Positions 36,556 to 48,800 of a DNA stretch of 64,000 nt are shown here, piece after piece; the stretch's first letter is position 1, and each line of letters opens with the position of its first letter. The DNA lies in contig JAMZAV010000051.1 in assembly GCA_024449915.1 (NCBI GenBank), forward strand, positions 744,001-808,000, in the 5' to 3' direction. Below the pieces are notes generated by a model, which was not told the origin of the DNA, made no database searches, and worked only from the letters and a program-made list of their open reading frames with translations. The translations under genes and the position numbers were made by a program. This DNA comes from Sweltsa coloradensis. Taxonomy: Eukaryota; Arthropoda; Insecta; Plecoptera; Chloroperlidae.

Positions 36556-37171
36556 GGAGTAACGAGTTTTAGGATTTTTTTTACTAACATTTATTGGTGG
36601 TGACTGGTGATGATTGTTGTGATTGCAAGATTATATTATGTTTTTCGAATTGACAAGGGATTTTCTCAAATTTGTACTCAAATATATGCACGGTACATAT
36701 AGTATACATATTTATTTCTGGGTATATTCGCATATACCTCCCCTTGACACCACTAGGGGCCCTTATTATTTCCACTTTTAATAAGGCGTGAAAAATTGTT
36801 TCAGGTTACAAAATGTCTTTTGTCTAGTTTTATTTTCTGCATACAGCGGTTGACTACATCGTGTACCTGTACACCTTTCTGACCCATTGAGCTTCCTCGT
36901 TTTCAACTCATAGAACATATCAAACCTGGCAGACGTTGTTGTCCCATCATGCATCATGCTACTAAGATAGACTAGTTATACGTAATTTTTAATTTCGAAA
37001 ATAAATTTTCAATGCTTACCATTGTAATTTTTAATTTGCACATGGCAAAACACTTTGAATCGAACATCGACAGTCATACTTGGGACAGCCCGGGCGGGCG
37101 GTAGTTACACCACTGAACAGAGTTAAGGGTAAATATATAAATATATTTAAGCATTACAAAACAAAACTTAC

Positions 37172-37259
37172 TTGCCATTTTTAACGTCGTGTCTCAAAGC
37201 CTTGACATCTGCGCGATCGTCTATATTGGATATGTCTGATGCTGGTTCTCCATCTTCTC
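37172..37259 (-). other. Candidate exon, copy 2 of a duplicated exon
   Basis: Acceptor CCCTTGTTCAG; donor GTAAGT after GGCAA, or a GC donor (GCAAGT) four bases earlier that would match the exon end of the other copies. One open frame, from phase 1, reads EDGEPASDISNIDD and then ADVKALRHDVKNG. It is acidic, hydrophilic and not a domain I recognise. It lies 4.4 kb downstream of the tetraspanin stop on the same strand, as a separate unit. Confidence 0.4.
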
Positions 37260-37391
37260 CTGAACAAGGGATAGGTGGGAGACCCAGGGCCAACTGAAAA
37301 TAATATAATAACAGGGAAATAATTTTTGAACGAGTAGCATCCATTCAAAGAATATCGATTTGTTTAGTCGATAGAATCATAATGAAATTAC

Positions 37392-37471
37392 CAATTTTCC
37401 GTCTCGTCTCAAAGCCTTGACGTTTGCGCTGTTTTCTCTTGTCATTAGCAGCCTTAAGAGTCCTTGAACAA
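37392..37471 (-). other. Candidate exon, copy 1 (diverged) of a duplicated exon
   Basis: An 80-nt segment bounded by ATTATTACTTTCAG and TTG/GTAATT. Its 3' half shares the run GTCAAGGCTTTGAGAC with the copies at 37.2 and 35.3 kb, and the start of the following intron also matches the 35.3-kb copy (GTAATTTCATT). The 5' half is different. In the related frame it ends NVKALRRDGKL. Coding status is unproven. Confidence 0.35.
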
Positions 37472-38299
37472 CTGAAAGTAATAATAATTAATTTGCTTAT
37501 AATATAATATGTACACTCACAAAAATGCAAAAAGTTGCAAGATTGCAGCCAATACCATAACATAATTTACATTATGTCAGACCTATTTACTCACAAAAAG
37601 AGATATCAATAATTGATGATACATGGTTTCAAACGAAAACAGAAGTTAATTAAATACATGACAATAATTATGTAGTAAAGGTTTGTCACGACAGTGAGAT
37701 GGGACTATCAGCATTGAAACTGGTCAACTTGAATTAAATAACTCTTTTCATCCCCACATAACAATATTTGCACACAATTTAGAAAGGAAAATCAACCTTT
37801 GAACCATGTTGAACCCTGTGCCAGCAAGTAAATTCAACATTCTACAAATAAACATATTAGCCTACAGTACTAGATAAAATCGGTCTTGTGAAAGAAAGGA
37901 ACTGGTTTTCACCAGGAATGGGTGGAAAGTTTTATGAAAGCCTGGGTGCGACCTTTTTTAATTTATTATTGAACCTAACATAAGTGCAACCTATAACGCT
38001 TTCAGGTGTTTTAAACAATGAATATTTTGTTTTTAAAATAAGCATGTGTCGTATTGATGAACCGTAAGATGAAGGTGAAAATAATTGTAATTTTAGGTTG
38101 CTCGACAGAAATACGGCTACCTACATGTGAAGTTTGATAACTGAAACATCCCAAAGTTCTAGTTGGTTTAGTACAACAGAAGAGCAGCAAGAAAGTATAA
38201 TATTTTCATGTGTGTTGATGTTATTATAGTTAAGTTAGTATAGAAGAATTACCTTGTTTTTTAAAAGTGACACAGAATAACAACTTAAATTAATTTACA

Positions 38300-38860
38300 A
38301 ATTTAATAATAATAACAATCAAACACCCGGTTCCAACATAAGTCAGGTCGGGGGTGACGTATCACCAGTTTCTCGTGCTGTGGGCTTTCAGTGCTTGCTA
38401 GCCAGGCTCAACACCTCTCTTCATTTCTTTCGACCCTCCCAGAGTCTTTCTTCATTAATTCTATCCCATGATTTCCCTCTTTTACCCAACTTTTCTTACT
38501 CCCCCCCATGTGCATTCAAATTCTCTTCTTGGGATTCTATCTTGTTTCATTCTTCGTACGTGCCCATACCATCGAAGTCTTTCTCTTCCTATTTTATTTC
38601 GTAGACTTTCCACTCCTAGTTTGTTTCTTATTGTTTTGCTACGGAACTTTGTAAAACTTTTATCTCTGCTGCTTGTAATCTGCTGTCTTCCTTTCCTCCT
38701 ATTGTCCATGTCACTGATGCATATGATATTATTGGGAGGAAATACATTTTGTATAATAGCATCTTGCACCTTAATTTAATACATGGTATATTTTTTAGCA
38801 AAAAAAAGTCACATAAATTTTTAAAAAAAAGATTATAGAAGGGTACAGCAACTTCCAACT
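38300..38860 (-). pseudogene. RTE-like LINE C-terminal fragment
   Basis: Minus-strand frames give LLYKMYFLPIISYASVTWTI (from about 38790) and, after a frame change, LRWYGHVRRMKQDRIPRRE (about 38590-38540). These are the thumb/C-terminal signatures of RTE-group reverse transcriptases (YGAETWT and LRWFGHV in intact elements). An ATT/AAT-rich tract at 38300-38330 may be the 3' tail. No catalytic palm remains. Confidence 0.7.
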
Positions 38861-38863
38861 CAC

Positions 38864-38910
38864 CATTTTGATGATCAGCCGTAGCTCCAATCATTGAGGG
38901 AAGCAGTGAT
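38864..38910 (-). other. Candidate small exon ending AATG/GTGAGT
   Basis: A 47-nt segment with donor GTGAGT and a weaker acceptor (TTACAACAG). Only one frame is open (SLLPSMIGATADHQN), ending in phase 1, which fits the phase-1 start of the 37.2-kb candidate exon. It adjoins an RTE-like LINE fragment, so it may be fortuitous. Confidence 0.22.
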
Positions 38911-39254
38911 CTGTTGTAAGCTGCCAGACTCTTGGGATTAGAACATCTCTCTCTTCATGTGTCTTTGACATCAATATGGCCATATGTGAAGATAAACCAC
39001 ATCACCTATCTTCTGCACGTCAAGGTGTGGTTGTTATAAAGATACATCTGATGTCACGTGTATCAAATATCTATGCTATAACATTTGGGTTTTGGACACA
39101 AATTCCAGTCATATTTTGGATTATTCCCTGTAAAGCCTGTTTAAGACTGTTTGCCAAGCTCGGGCCAACTTTTTTTACAATGTTAAATGCCAATTTAAAA
39201 AACCGCTCGATCGTCATATCTATCTAGTTTAAACCTGGGAACAAACTTTCCTTC

Positions 39255-39470
39255 GGGATTGCCGGTGGCGGGATTCGAATCCGAGACCTCCCGGATCAGT
39301 CTCGCGCTTTACGCTTGAACTCCACATCCAAGTGACCTACTTTTGACTGAGCAACACCTTGATAAAACCTTCAATTTGGATTATTGGTAACTTGTATCGA
39401 ACCAGGGACCTCCCTAATAAGACAAGTTTACCGAGTAATATGTTTAACCTGATCAGTTCTACTTCCAAGT
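39255..39470 (-). repeat. tRNA-like SINE fragments (two, side by side)
   Basis: Two segments carry the same pattern, GGATT..GGT....ATCGAAYCC.GAGACC (39258-39290 and 39378-39412), resembling a B-box and T arm in reverse. A third lies at 48690-48740 in a tetraspanin intron. None folds into a convincing tRNA with acceptor stem, so they are treated as SINE remnants. Confidence 0.4.
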
Positions 39471-39744
39471 GCCCAAACCCAACGAAAGTAGCCTCATATT
39501 TTATTTTTCAGATGGCTAATTGTTGTAGGTTATTTTAGAAATGTTACATATTGTTGTTTATCAAGAAAATCTGTCTCATCAGTCAAACTACAGCTTGTTT
39601 ATTACATAATGAGGAATTTAAAGAATTGTGAATAATTATAGAAATGAATAAAGATAGGATAAAACTAGAAGTCGACTATTTTGACTCTAAAGACCCTCCA
39701 TTCTGGCCTAGCTGAGACGCCTTCTCCCCACATATCTGGTTACC

Positions 39745-39973
39745 CAGGGGCGGATCCAGGACCTCCGCAGCCCCCCAGCTCAGCCCCACAGGGAAATCTT
39801 TTTAAGGAAGCTTTAAAGAGGGTATATTTTAATAAAAGTTGTATTAGATTTACCATACAGTTTGGTATGTTATCATCACATTGAAGGATTGTTATAATTA
39901 TTATAGAAGTAACTTTTAATAATCAAGGGGGGGGGGCGATCGCCCCTACCACCTCCCCCTGGATCCGCCACTG
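39745..39973. mobile_element. hAT-like miniature element, 229 bp
   Basis: Perfect 8-bp duplication TGGTTACC (39737-39744 and 39974-39981). Ends are CAGGGGCGGATCCAGGA and, inverted, CAGTGGCGGATCCAGG, closely related to the 13.3-kb element. A GGGGGGGCGATCGCCCC block near the right end is shared with that element. Confidence 0.9.
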
Positions 39974-39981
39974 TGGTTACC

Positions 39982-41129
39982 ATTAGAGGTGGCTGCTGCT
40001 TCATGCAAGGCTCCGGCAAAAGAATAATGCAGTAGTTAGTATTTCAATTTTTTTATTTTCTGTACATGATACATAGTTATTGCATTGTTATTACGATAAG
40101 TCTACAAAGAGAAATGTATTTGTTTAGCTTAATCTAGCAGCTATCAACAAAGTTTAGGTAAGCGAAACATGAAGAACATGTAATTCATAGGGTGTGCCAT
40201 ATGCAATCTAGAATCTAGATTATGAACCTGGGAATCAGTCTGCAAACATGTTTTAAATGATGAGACATTTCTTTATTTCCATTTATTTAAATCGTGGTAT
40301 TTGAGATGAAACAAAGCAGATATATTCTCAGTGTTAGCTTGCTAAATAAATAATTTACTATTCTACATAGGGAGGTGTTAGCGCACATGTATAGTGAGTG
40401 CAATGATGAATGAGATTCGTAATTGTATTATTCTATTCTATGCTTAAAAATTAGCTATAAGTCTGGTCATGAGTTCAATAACAAGTTATCATTAATCAAA
40501 TTGTTACAATAGTAGTTCTACCCTCAATATGGGGTACATTACCATTTTGATTAACAACATTGTTTTTGGCGAGTGAAACAAACTTGACTTTTCTGTTCTG
40601 TGCAGCTGTGGTACTTCTGACTAAGAATAGATGATGGATGGAAATGTGTGGATACTAATCAGTGTTGTAGTGGACTTGAACAGTGTTCCGGAATGCACTT
40701 GTTAAAAGACGGAACATGTCTAAACCAATATTTCTAGAGTTAATTTAATTTTAAATTAAATCCCATTTGAAAATATGTAAATAATTGAAAGAAACATTTT
40801 GTAGCAAAAAGCTTTTCCTAATATGTGTCATATCTAATAAAACCTTGGAAAAACTACAGTGGTCGATCAAACTATTATTACACCCATCCTAAGTAGTCTG
40901 CCTGCCAACCCATGAACCGTTTTTAACCAGTAGATCTAGAATGTATTTATGTTTCTTGAAAAGAAAACATTATGGTCGTAGCAAAGAGTTAACAACTATC
41001 GACAATAATAATAATAATAATAAGATAAATTTGTAATGTCAACAAGTTTCAGGGTTGTAACTGTCCAGTCAACCAACATTTTAGATCATTGCTTAGCACA
41101 GAAGATTAAATAAATAAAGGAAGTGAAAA
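39982..41129. other. Non-coding stretch
   Basis: AT-rich with an AAT run at 41005-41021. No gene seen. The DNA from 41481 to 42727 is likewise without recognisable features and includes the tetraspanin 3' UTR. Confidence 0.4.
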
Positions 41130-41480
41130 TAAAGTAAATTTGTATTAAGAGTCTACCTAGTCACATAACTGATTTTCAATACGGGAATTATAATTTTAAA
41201 GCAGGCCAATCAAACCCTGTTTTTGACAATGCAAACAATGGCCAACTACAGATCACTATTCGGACAAAATTGGGCACAATACACCCGTGGGCGACACCAG
41301 AATCAACCAGGCAGGCAGAACAACCTGAGAATGTTTTTCGTGCTTCGTTACTAGGACGGTGCCAACGTCACCATTACACATACCCAACCCAGGAACAGAA
41401 GTCAAAAACTTTCTGCCTGGAGCGGGATTAAAACCCTCAAGCTACTACATTGGAAGCAAGACTCTTAACCACTGGACCAA
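41130..41480 (-). repeat. Second, diverged copy of the tRNA-derived SINE-like element
   Basis: Shares CATAACTGATTTTCA, GGCCAATCAAA, ACTAGGACGGTGCCAA and the tRNA-like head near 41420-41475 (GGGATTAAAACCCTC, ...CTTAACCACTGGACCAAGG) with 17585-18012, in the same order and orientation. Confidence 0.6.
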
Positions 41481-42727
41481 GGACAACAAGTACAATTGCT
41501 TACTCTTACTAGTAAGAGAACAGTCCAAGACAGTGGTATAAATCAATTCTCAGCTGTCGATACCTACGCGTTTCCGCTTTTCTAGTAATAATTACGAAGC
41601 AAAGTTCCCCTATAAGCATCACTTTTCTGTCTGTTGTCTGTGTGTGACCTCCAATCGACTACACCGCCCTTCAACACGGATGATACAGAAGGTTTTTGGT
41701 GACCCTTCGGATAAAGGAGGTGGGCAAGCATTTTCCAATAGCCCGGACATTTTTCAGTACACACCAATTTCAAAGCACAGCAAGATTTTATTTGTGTCTT
41801 TCAACAACCATTTGATTAAGTAGCTTTGCTCCCTATTTCAGGTACTCCTGTACTCTCATGCTTGTTAAATAAGTAGAGAGTTCTAGTAATTGGTGAAAAA
41901 TTTGAAGATATTACAAAATGAGATATTCAAGATAAAATATGCTCCAAAAATGTTGAATCTAGTATGTTTCTCTAAAGGTTTAAAATGTTGTTATATCCAC
42001 AAATTTAGCTAAGCAAGCGTTCAATCGAGTAGCACTACTCAATACTCATTAGCACTCGATCCATCTAAAATCAAGAATTTAGTGTAGCACGAGTTGCTGA
42101 TCGAGTTGCCGCTTTTGTCCAGTGAAATCTTCTCTATTTTTGTTGGTGGTCAATTTAGTAGCTAGTAAAAATTAGTAATCGCAAATAAACTATTTAAAAA
42201 ATTCAATCTGATACTGAATATGTTTCCCTCGACTAAACTACCGGCTATTATGTAAACCAGGCTTTCCATTTCACACATTTCAGTTACCGTAAGGTATTTT
42301 TGGGGCCCTACTTATTATCCAATAATATGGTTACAAAATTAATATGCTATTCATGTGCATAATCAATAGATTCATGGGTTGCACTGAGGCCAGAAATGTA
42401 TAAGTACCATGCGTGAGTGAATCATTGAAGAAAGTAAAGACACTACATATAGATTTGAAAAGAGAACTTTGTTTCATGTGATTTTCAGGATTGTGTGCCA
42501 TAGCTGTTGTGTGTCCATTCATCAAACTATTCATAGCATTGGTTTGCTGTGAAAAACCATAAATATCAATGTCATTTTACTACCTTGGATATTTACCTAC
42601 TAGCTGATAAAAGCCAATCTGATTTGATAGCAACCTAGCTCACTTCGGAAGCTCTCGTTAGTACAGAATGACGTATTGTATGACATAGAATAAATTAAAG
42701 CAACATTTCAGTGCAATGAAAATTGGT

Positions 42728-42871
42728 TCAATCTATAACATCTTTCAGTTTTATGTAAAGACAGCATGAAAACACCATGCCAAAGATCTGTAATATGCAT
42801 ATCCCAAGTCCAACAGCACCCATGATAATAAGGTGGTCTTGGATTTCAAATGCCAGCCGATTTACACATCC
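42728..42871 (-). CDS. Tetraspanin last exon: TM4, cytoplasmic tail and stop
   Basis: The exon has 144 coding nt (47 codons plus TGA), acceptor TTTTGTTCCAG. It encodes GCVNRL, the fourth membrane segment with the pattern [20 protein letters not shown], and a short tail YIKLKDVID. The polar Q231 inside the segment and the CC before the tail are family hallmarks. The 3' UTR continues to lower coordinates; its end was not identified. Confidence 0.93.
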   Translation of the reverse strand, partial: GCVNRLAFEIQDHLIIMGAVGLGICILQIFGMVFSCCLYIKLKDVID

Positions 42872-45800
42872 CTGGAACAAAACTTTGTGTTACTTTTTAT
42901 CAAAAATTGAATTTGCCAATGATTAAACAATCAACAAAACAGTTTGGACCTTAGACCCGTATTAATTCAAACTGGTTTACTTCAAATTTCTGTTTAATTC
43001 AAACTTATGATGATGTCCCTATAGGAGCTTTGGGGTAAATTAAACCACTTTATTTAGTTAAAGTTTTAAAAATTGACATGGATAAATTTGAAATTTAAAA
43101 TGCAAATGTTATTTCCTTGCCAAGCTATGCATACACATTTTTTAACAAATGAATAAAAATGTAAATAACTTAGGCTATATATCTATATCTCTTCTTTTTC
43201 TTCTACTTCTTGTAAATGATTTCCTCATAAACATTGTCATAACAACAATTACAATAAAGATAACAATGAGAATATAATAACAACATTGTGTATGTCTGGA
43301 GGAAGTTCAAAATCCTAGTTAAATTATCACGGGAACGCCACGATTCTAGCCGAAAACATGTGTTTGTACTTTTCAAACTACGGTCACATCGTTACACCAA
43401 TCAAGTTTTTTACTCTGCATACTCAGGAAGGTTATCATAATTTTTGTGCATTGCTTCTTTTCCCAAATAGGGTCCTGTTTGATCAAAAATCTTTGCAAAT
43501 GTTGAACGGAAGTGAACATTTGAACAACAAATGGAGATTTAAATGTAAAAAAGTACGAGAAATTAAAATTTAGTTTTCTAATAGACAAAAAAAGGAACCA
43601 AAAAATTTTTGACTTTTCTGCGAATAATCCTAAAATTACTAGAACATTGCAGTCTTAACATTCAGCGTTGTGTTAGAGCCGTGCCCAAGCCTCTAAAACA
43701 AAATGTATCGCAATGATAATGGTTTTGATAGTTACACTTAGCAATGTGTTGTCATTAAGTTTAATCTCAATTGTTCCCATAATATTGAAGTCAGCATTTC
43801 TATATTTCTCTTCCTTAAAAGTGATTTGATACATTTGGTATCATATGAGAAAGGTATGGCAAATTGCCCCAAGAACAGATTTTACTCCCTTCATCCTAAT
43901 GTGAAAAGTAGCATTCCACAATCAACAATTCTTGGACCACTGAAATTTCTTCTTTGTAAATAACACTAAATACACTTATTTTGAAATTAACTAAGTGACT
44001 CAAGACGAGGATGACTTGAGTACACCACACCGTTTTCAATACGAATGTTTGCAGATTTTTCAAACAATTCTGTACCTATTTCCGAAATTGCTGTATTGAC
44101 ACTTGCCAACAATCACCCAATCGAACTTACTTGTTCGGACTATACACCTTTAATAACTAAGACAATACTAATACCGTACTTGCTAACACTAATAATAATT
44201 AGGACAACACTCACTTTGTTATGGATGTTGCTGGGATGATCACTTTTACCGCAGTCCAATGAAACTGTTTTACAGCATGAATCAGGTACTTTGTTTGTAA
44301 TTGTTCGATTCTCTTTCAACCATCTGGAATATACCCAGTCTTCAGTCAGGTTGGCTCCGCAGCATTTAAACTGAAACATACGTCATCTTGTAAGTTGGTA
44401 TTAGGTGACAATGACAACGTGTGAAATTGATTGCGCAAGTGGGAGGCGGAGATAATCGAGTAATCAGCATTATACACAAGTGTTTAATATAAATCATATT
44501 GTTTATTATTTTTTGGAAAAACTAGAGCCAAACCTTTTGAAATTTTCTGCACATGATTAAAATGTTATTGTTTTGTATAAATAATTAATACATAATTGTT
44601 GTTAATTGTATATGCTTGCTTATGCAGCATTGAAATGTGTAGACTTATTAATAACAATTTATTTTAATCTTTAAATTAAAGTTATAAATACAGTATTAGT
44701 ATTATTATAGTAGTATATATTAGTATATAGTATTAGTATTAGAAAGAAATTTCCGACTAGTTAATTTGCAAAAACATTTTTTTAATTAGCTCAGCTGATG
44801 ACAAATTTATCTGATGTTTTTGTTAATTATTGAAACAGTTCTTATGACATTACACTCCAAATGCTGGACATTTACACAAGCAATGGAAACTGTCAGTCGT
44901 ACATTGCCGCAATGTCAAATACGCACAATTTCAATCAAGCGATTTATGGCTCGCAATTGACCAAAGTTGGTTTATGTTGAACTTATTAGCACTACCGCAT
45001 AAGTAACAGTAAAAATGTGGATTGCGACAGTGCATAAAATCTATAATATTATCCAGCTTTAGAATCAAGGGTGTGCCCAGCCTGATAAGAAACACATACG
45101 TACTTCAATCTGCATTCGATCTATGGCACTGGTTCGAGTCTGGTCTCTGTTGTAGCTTTCTAAGAATGTTGTGTTTAAGTTTGAGGAGAGCTCGTCGAGA
45201 ACATGTCGTTCATAGACGTACGATAGAATTCCAACCATGGCTTCAACCAAGAATATTAGAAGCAGTAAGAAGGTGTACTGAAAGAAGAGAATTACATTAT
45301 TAGCAATACACGAAAAGTTACCATGATTTATTTATGGGTTTCCTGGGACAATATCAGTGTCCTGAGGATATATTCCAAGACATCGTGATGAAGCAAATTT
45401 ATGTGGTACTTAAGTTTGGAACGGGAGTGTAGCTATTATAACAAATATGACAATTTCAAAATTAAGCAAAGAGCACAAAAGAAACATGAGGTAGGGTCCC
45501 ACCTAAAAATGGAGATATATAATATATCTTGTAATTTTGCAATTGCAAAATCAATAAAGGGATTGAGTTTGCACTCTCCCTCACTCTTGCGCTCTCCGAC
45601 TTTTACACCCACTTTCACAGACTCGCACACACTCATTGTGCCATTCCACACTTTCTGTCTCTGACACTTTCCGATAATATCATAATATTTCTCTCTCCCC
45701 ATCTCACTCTGTATTATATTAATTTTCTAAAAGTTTTATTTCATTATTGTTATTGAATAGAAGATAACTAGGGCCTATATGAGTTTCGGGATGATTTGCC

Positions 45801-48800
45801 GCGTCTCGAGAAAACATTATATATAAAAGATAAATGGAAGATAAGGTCTAACTGGTCTTAATTCCACCTATATAATTAAGGCAAGTATAATATCACATCA
45901 TGTCATTACTCTTTCTCCCACACTATTTCTCTCACCATTTCTGTCTGTGTCTCTCACTCTCACACTCTCTCACTTTCTTATTCTCATCCTCTCTTCAATG
46001 TTCAATCCCGTTTTTTTTATATTCACTCACTCACTCTCCCTTCCTATTATTTCTCTCTGTCTCATTCTCTACCTTCACTTCCCTTTTCACTCTCTTCTCT
46101 CTACTGCCTTTGCCCCTGCCACTTCTCCTCTTTCAAACATATTTTATTTCACAAAATGCAATAGTAATTACTAATTAGTAAGTACCAAGTACGTAGTAGC
46201 TACTGACAAATAATAAATGTACATGCAATTTATAAAATTATCAACATGTCATTGCTTCAATTACCATTTACCTATAGTATAAATGCGTATGCGGTATTTT
46301 GTTTGTTCTCTCTAGATTTTATCTATTTTAACGACCCCAACAATGCAAATTAATTATTATAGGTCCTATCCATTATCTATCAGCTAATCAACGTATCTTA
46401 TGTACGAGGGCGTGAAACAGCATAATAAATTGCCTCCGTGAAAGCTGCAAAAAAAAACTATGCGGTGTGCACGTTTAATAAGTGATTGAAACTCCCCTAT
46501 ATTATTCACTTTTTTGTCCGTCCTTCCGTCTGTGCTTGTTTCGCGTCTCAAGATAAAAACCGAACACGATGTCCGATTGACATGCAATGTCTTTGTTGGC
46601 ATTGCCCTTCTACAAGGGTGAAACAAAGTTTTATGTGATCTTGAGGGCTAGGGGGTGGGGCTAGTCCCACATAAAGTATGAATATCCACGTGCCCGGCAC
46701 CTCCACCATTATTAAATGAAGGCTAGGACAAGCAAGAAACATGGTAAGCTTATTTTGGGTACTCGTGTATGCCTGTACTTTATAAAATCACGTGTTGAGT
46801 GATGTGATGTTTCCAATAAATAAAAACTTGCTTTTATATTCAAATTTTACTTTTATACGATTAATGATATCCAAAGACTGAAACAAATATTATTTCTATC
46901 GCTTTAATTATTCGGTCAGTGCGGTAACTTTCAAGTTCGCAAGCAATAATCTTAATTAGTTCAACCTATCAAAACAAAGCAGGTTTTCAACATTAATCTT
47001 TTATCAGTCAGGAAAAGTAGACTTATTCAGTTGTTTACGATAACTTTGACGTAGGTTCTATTAAAAAAAACTTGATCCCCCTCTCCCCCCCCCTTACAAT
47101 AATTTTACGGAAAAAAGCTATGATAGGCCTTCATATTTACTTCTTAAAAAGTTATGTACTAACATATTATGTTGACTGAAATTCGCTAGTAAAATTGAAA
47201 CATGGTACAATGAATATGCCTGCCTACCGCAAAAACAATTCTCAAAGTGAACAATGTGCATAGTTTTATTTAAATGAGTTGATATACAAAGTACTCGTGG
47301 ATGCAAAGGCTTTGGGTTTATAAAGGTAGATGGTACAAAATAAGCAAAACTGTTCCTTGCGGTGATTTCAGACAAGTGACGAAACAGGTCCGGGGAGGGG
47401 AGGGGAAGGGGTCTCATGGAGTTTGTATTTCGCCAGCCACTCATCAATCATCAGTGGCGTAGAGTTAACAAACAAGACTGTAAAAAACTTTTTCGTAAGA
47501 ATACCTGCTGTAGGGTATAGTCTGCATCAGTTTTACCCGGTGTGACCCTCTTCAGGTGACACCTGACTAAATACGAAATCAGGGTGTTACGGTACTACGG
47601 TACATGGGTATAGTTATGATTTTATGAAGGAAATGTCCCAGAGATGTTATGTTTGAGAGTACTTAATCCCTAGCATTCGAGACCCCCACTAACACAAAAA
47701 CCATGCCAAATTACAGTTTTATGGTCATATCTCCAGAACGTTGTAAGTATATCATGCATGGAAAAAATTGGTCATATCTCCAGAACGTTGTAAGTATATC
47801 ATGCATGGAAAAAATCAAATGTTATATTATCCTTACGATTTAAAATTAAAATAAACATGAATAATGAAACATCTTATCTAATTTAAAATTTGCTTAAAGG
47901 GGCTATTACCATAAAAAAATACCACATAACTATAAGTAGCATAATACTACACTAAAATGTGATTTTACACGAATTTTTCAATTTTTTTAATCTAGAAGTT
48001 TGCAAAAATGGTCGTTTTGGGAAATTTCTTAAAACGGCTTTAACCTGTTTCTTTTTTGTAACACATAGATATTAAAGCATCGTATCAATCTAAAATGGCC
48101 CTCTATAACATCGTGTGTTGAAACTGAGCACAAATATCCTCTCAAACAGGCAAAAATATGCATTCCAAAATCACACCCCTTCTTCGTAATCAGCATATTT
48201 TGACCGAACTACTTGCCCAAATTACAAAACAAAATATAGAGGATTTACAGAAAATGCTGATGAGTACGTAAATAATAGACAACATTTTTTTTGATCAACA
48301 TCCTCCCAAGGTCACGGGGCATAAAGATCGTCCCCATGTTATTTCTTATGGAAGATTTTTGCCGATGGGACCTAGCTCGAAAAATACCAAGTTTGACAAT
48401 TTTTTCCGCTCATGGTAGACCCAATAATTCTTCTGTTAGTTTCTAAATTCATATCTAGTTAGCCTGAATGAAATATATTTTTTGAGTTTAGCGGGTGAAT
48501 ACATAACATAACATTTCAAATTTCAATCTTTTTAATCAAAACTAGGCCTATAGTTCTGACAAAACCACATTATTGTCCTGAATTATTTACTCGATGTTTT
48601 GTAGCGTTCTGTAGATATGACCAACAAACTGTAGGCCCTAATTTTTGCGTGGTTTTTATATCGGTGAGTACTACCGTAATAATTTCAGTCAGGATTACCG
48701 GTGACAGGTATCGGACCTGCGACCAGCATGAGTATCGGTCGCACGTACAGAGTTTAACAAACTTTAGCCAGAATATATTGAACATATTGAATCTAATGAA

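Noticed and set aside
45900..46178. Ser/Leu/Phe-rich frames as membrane proteins
   Set aside because: They come from CT-rich low-complexity DNA inside a tetraspanin intron.
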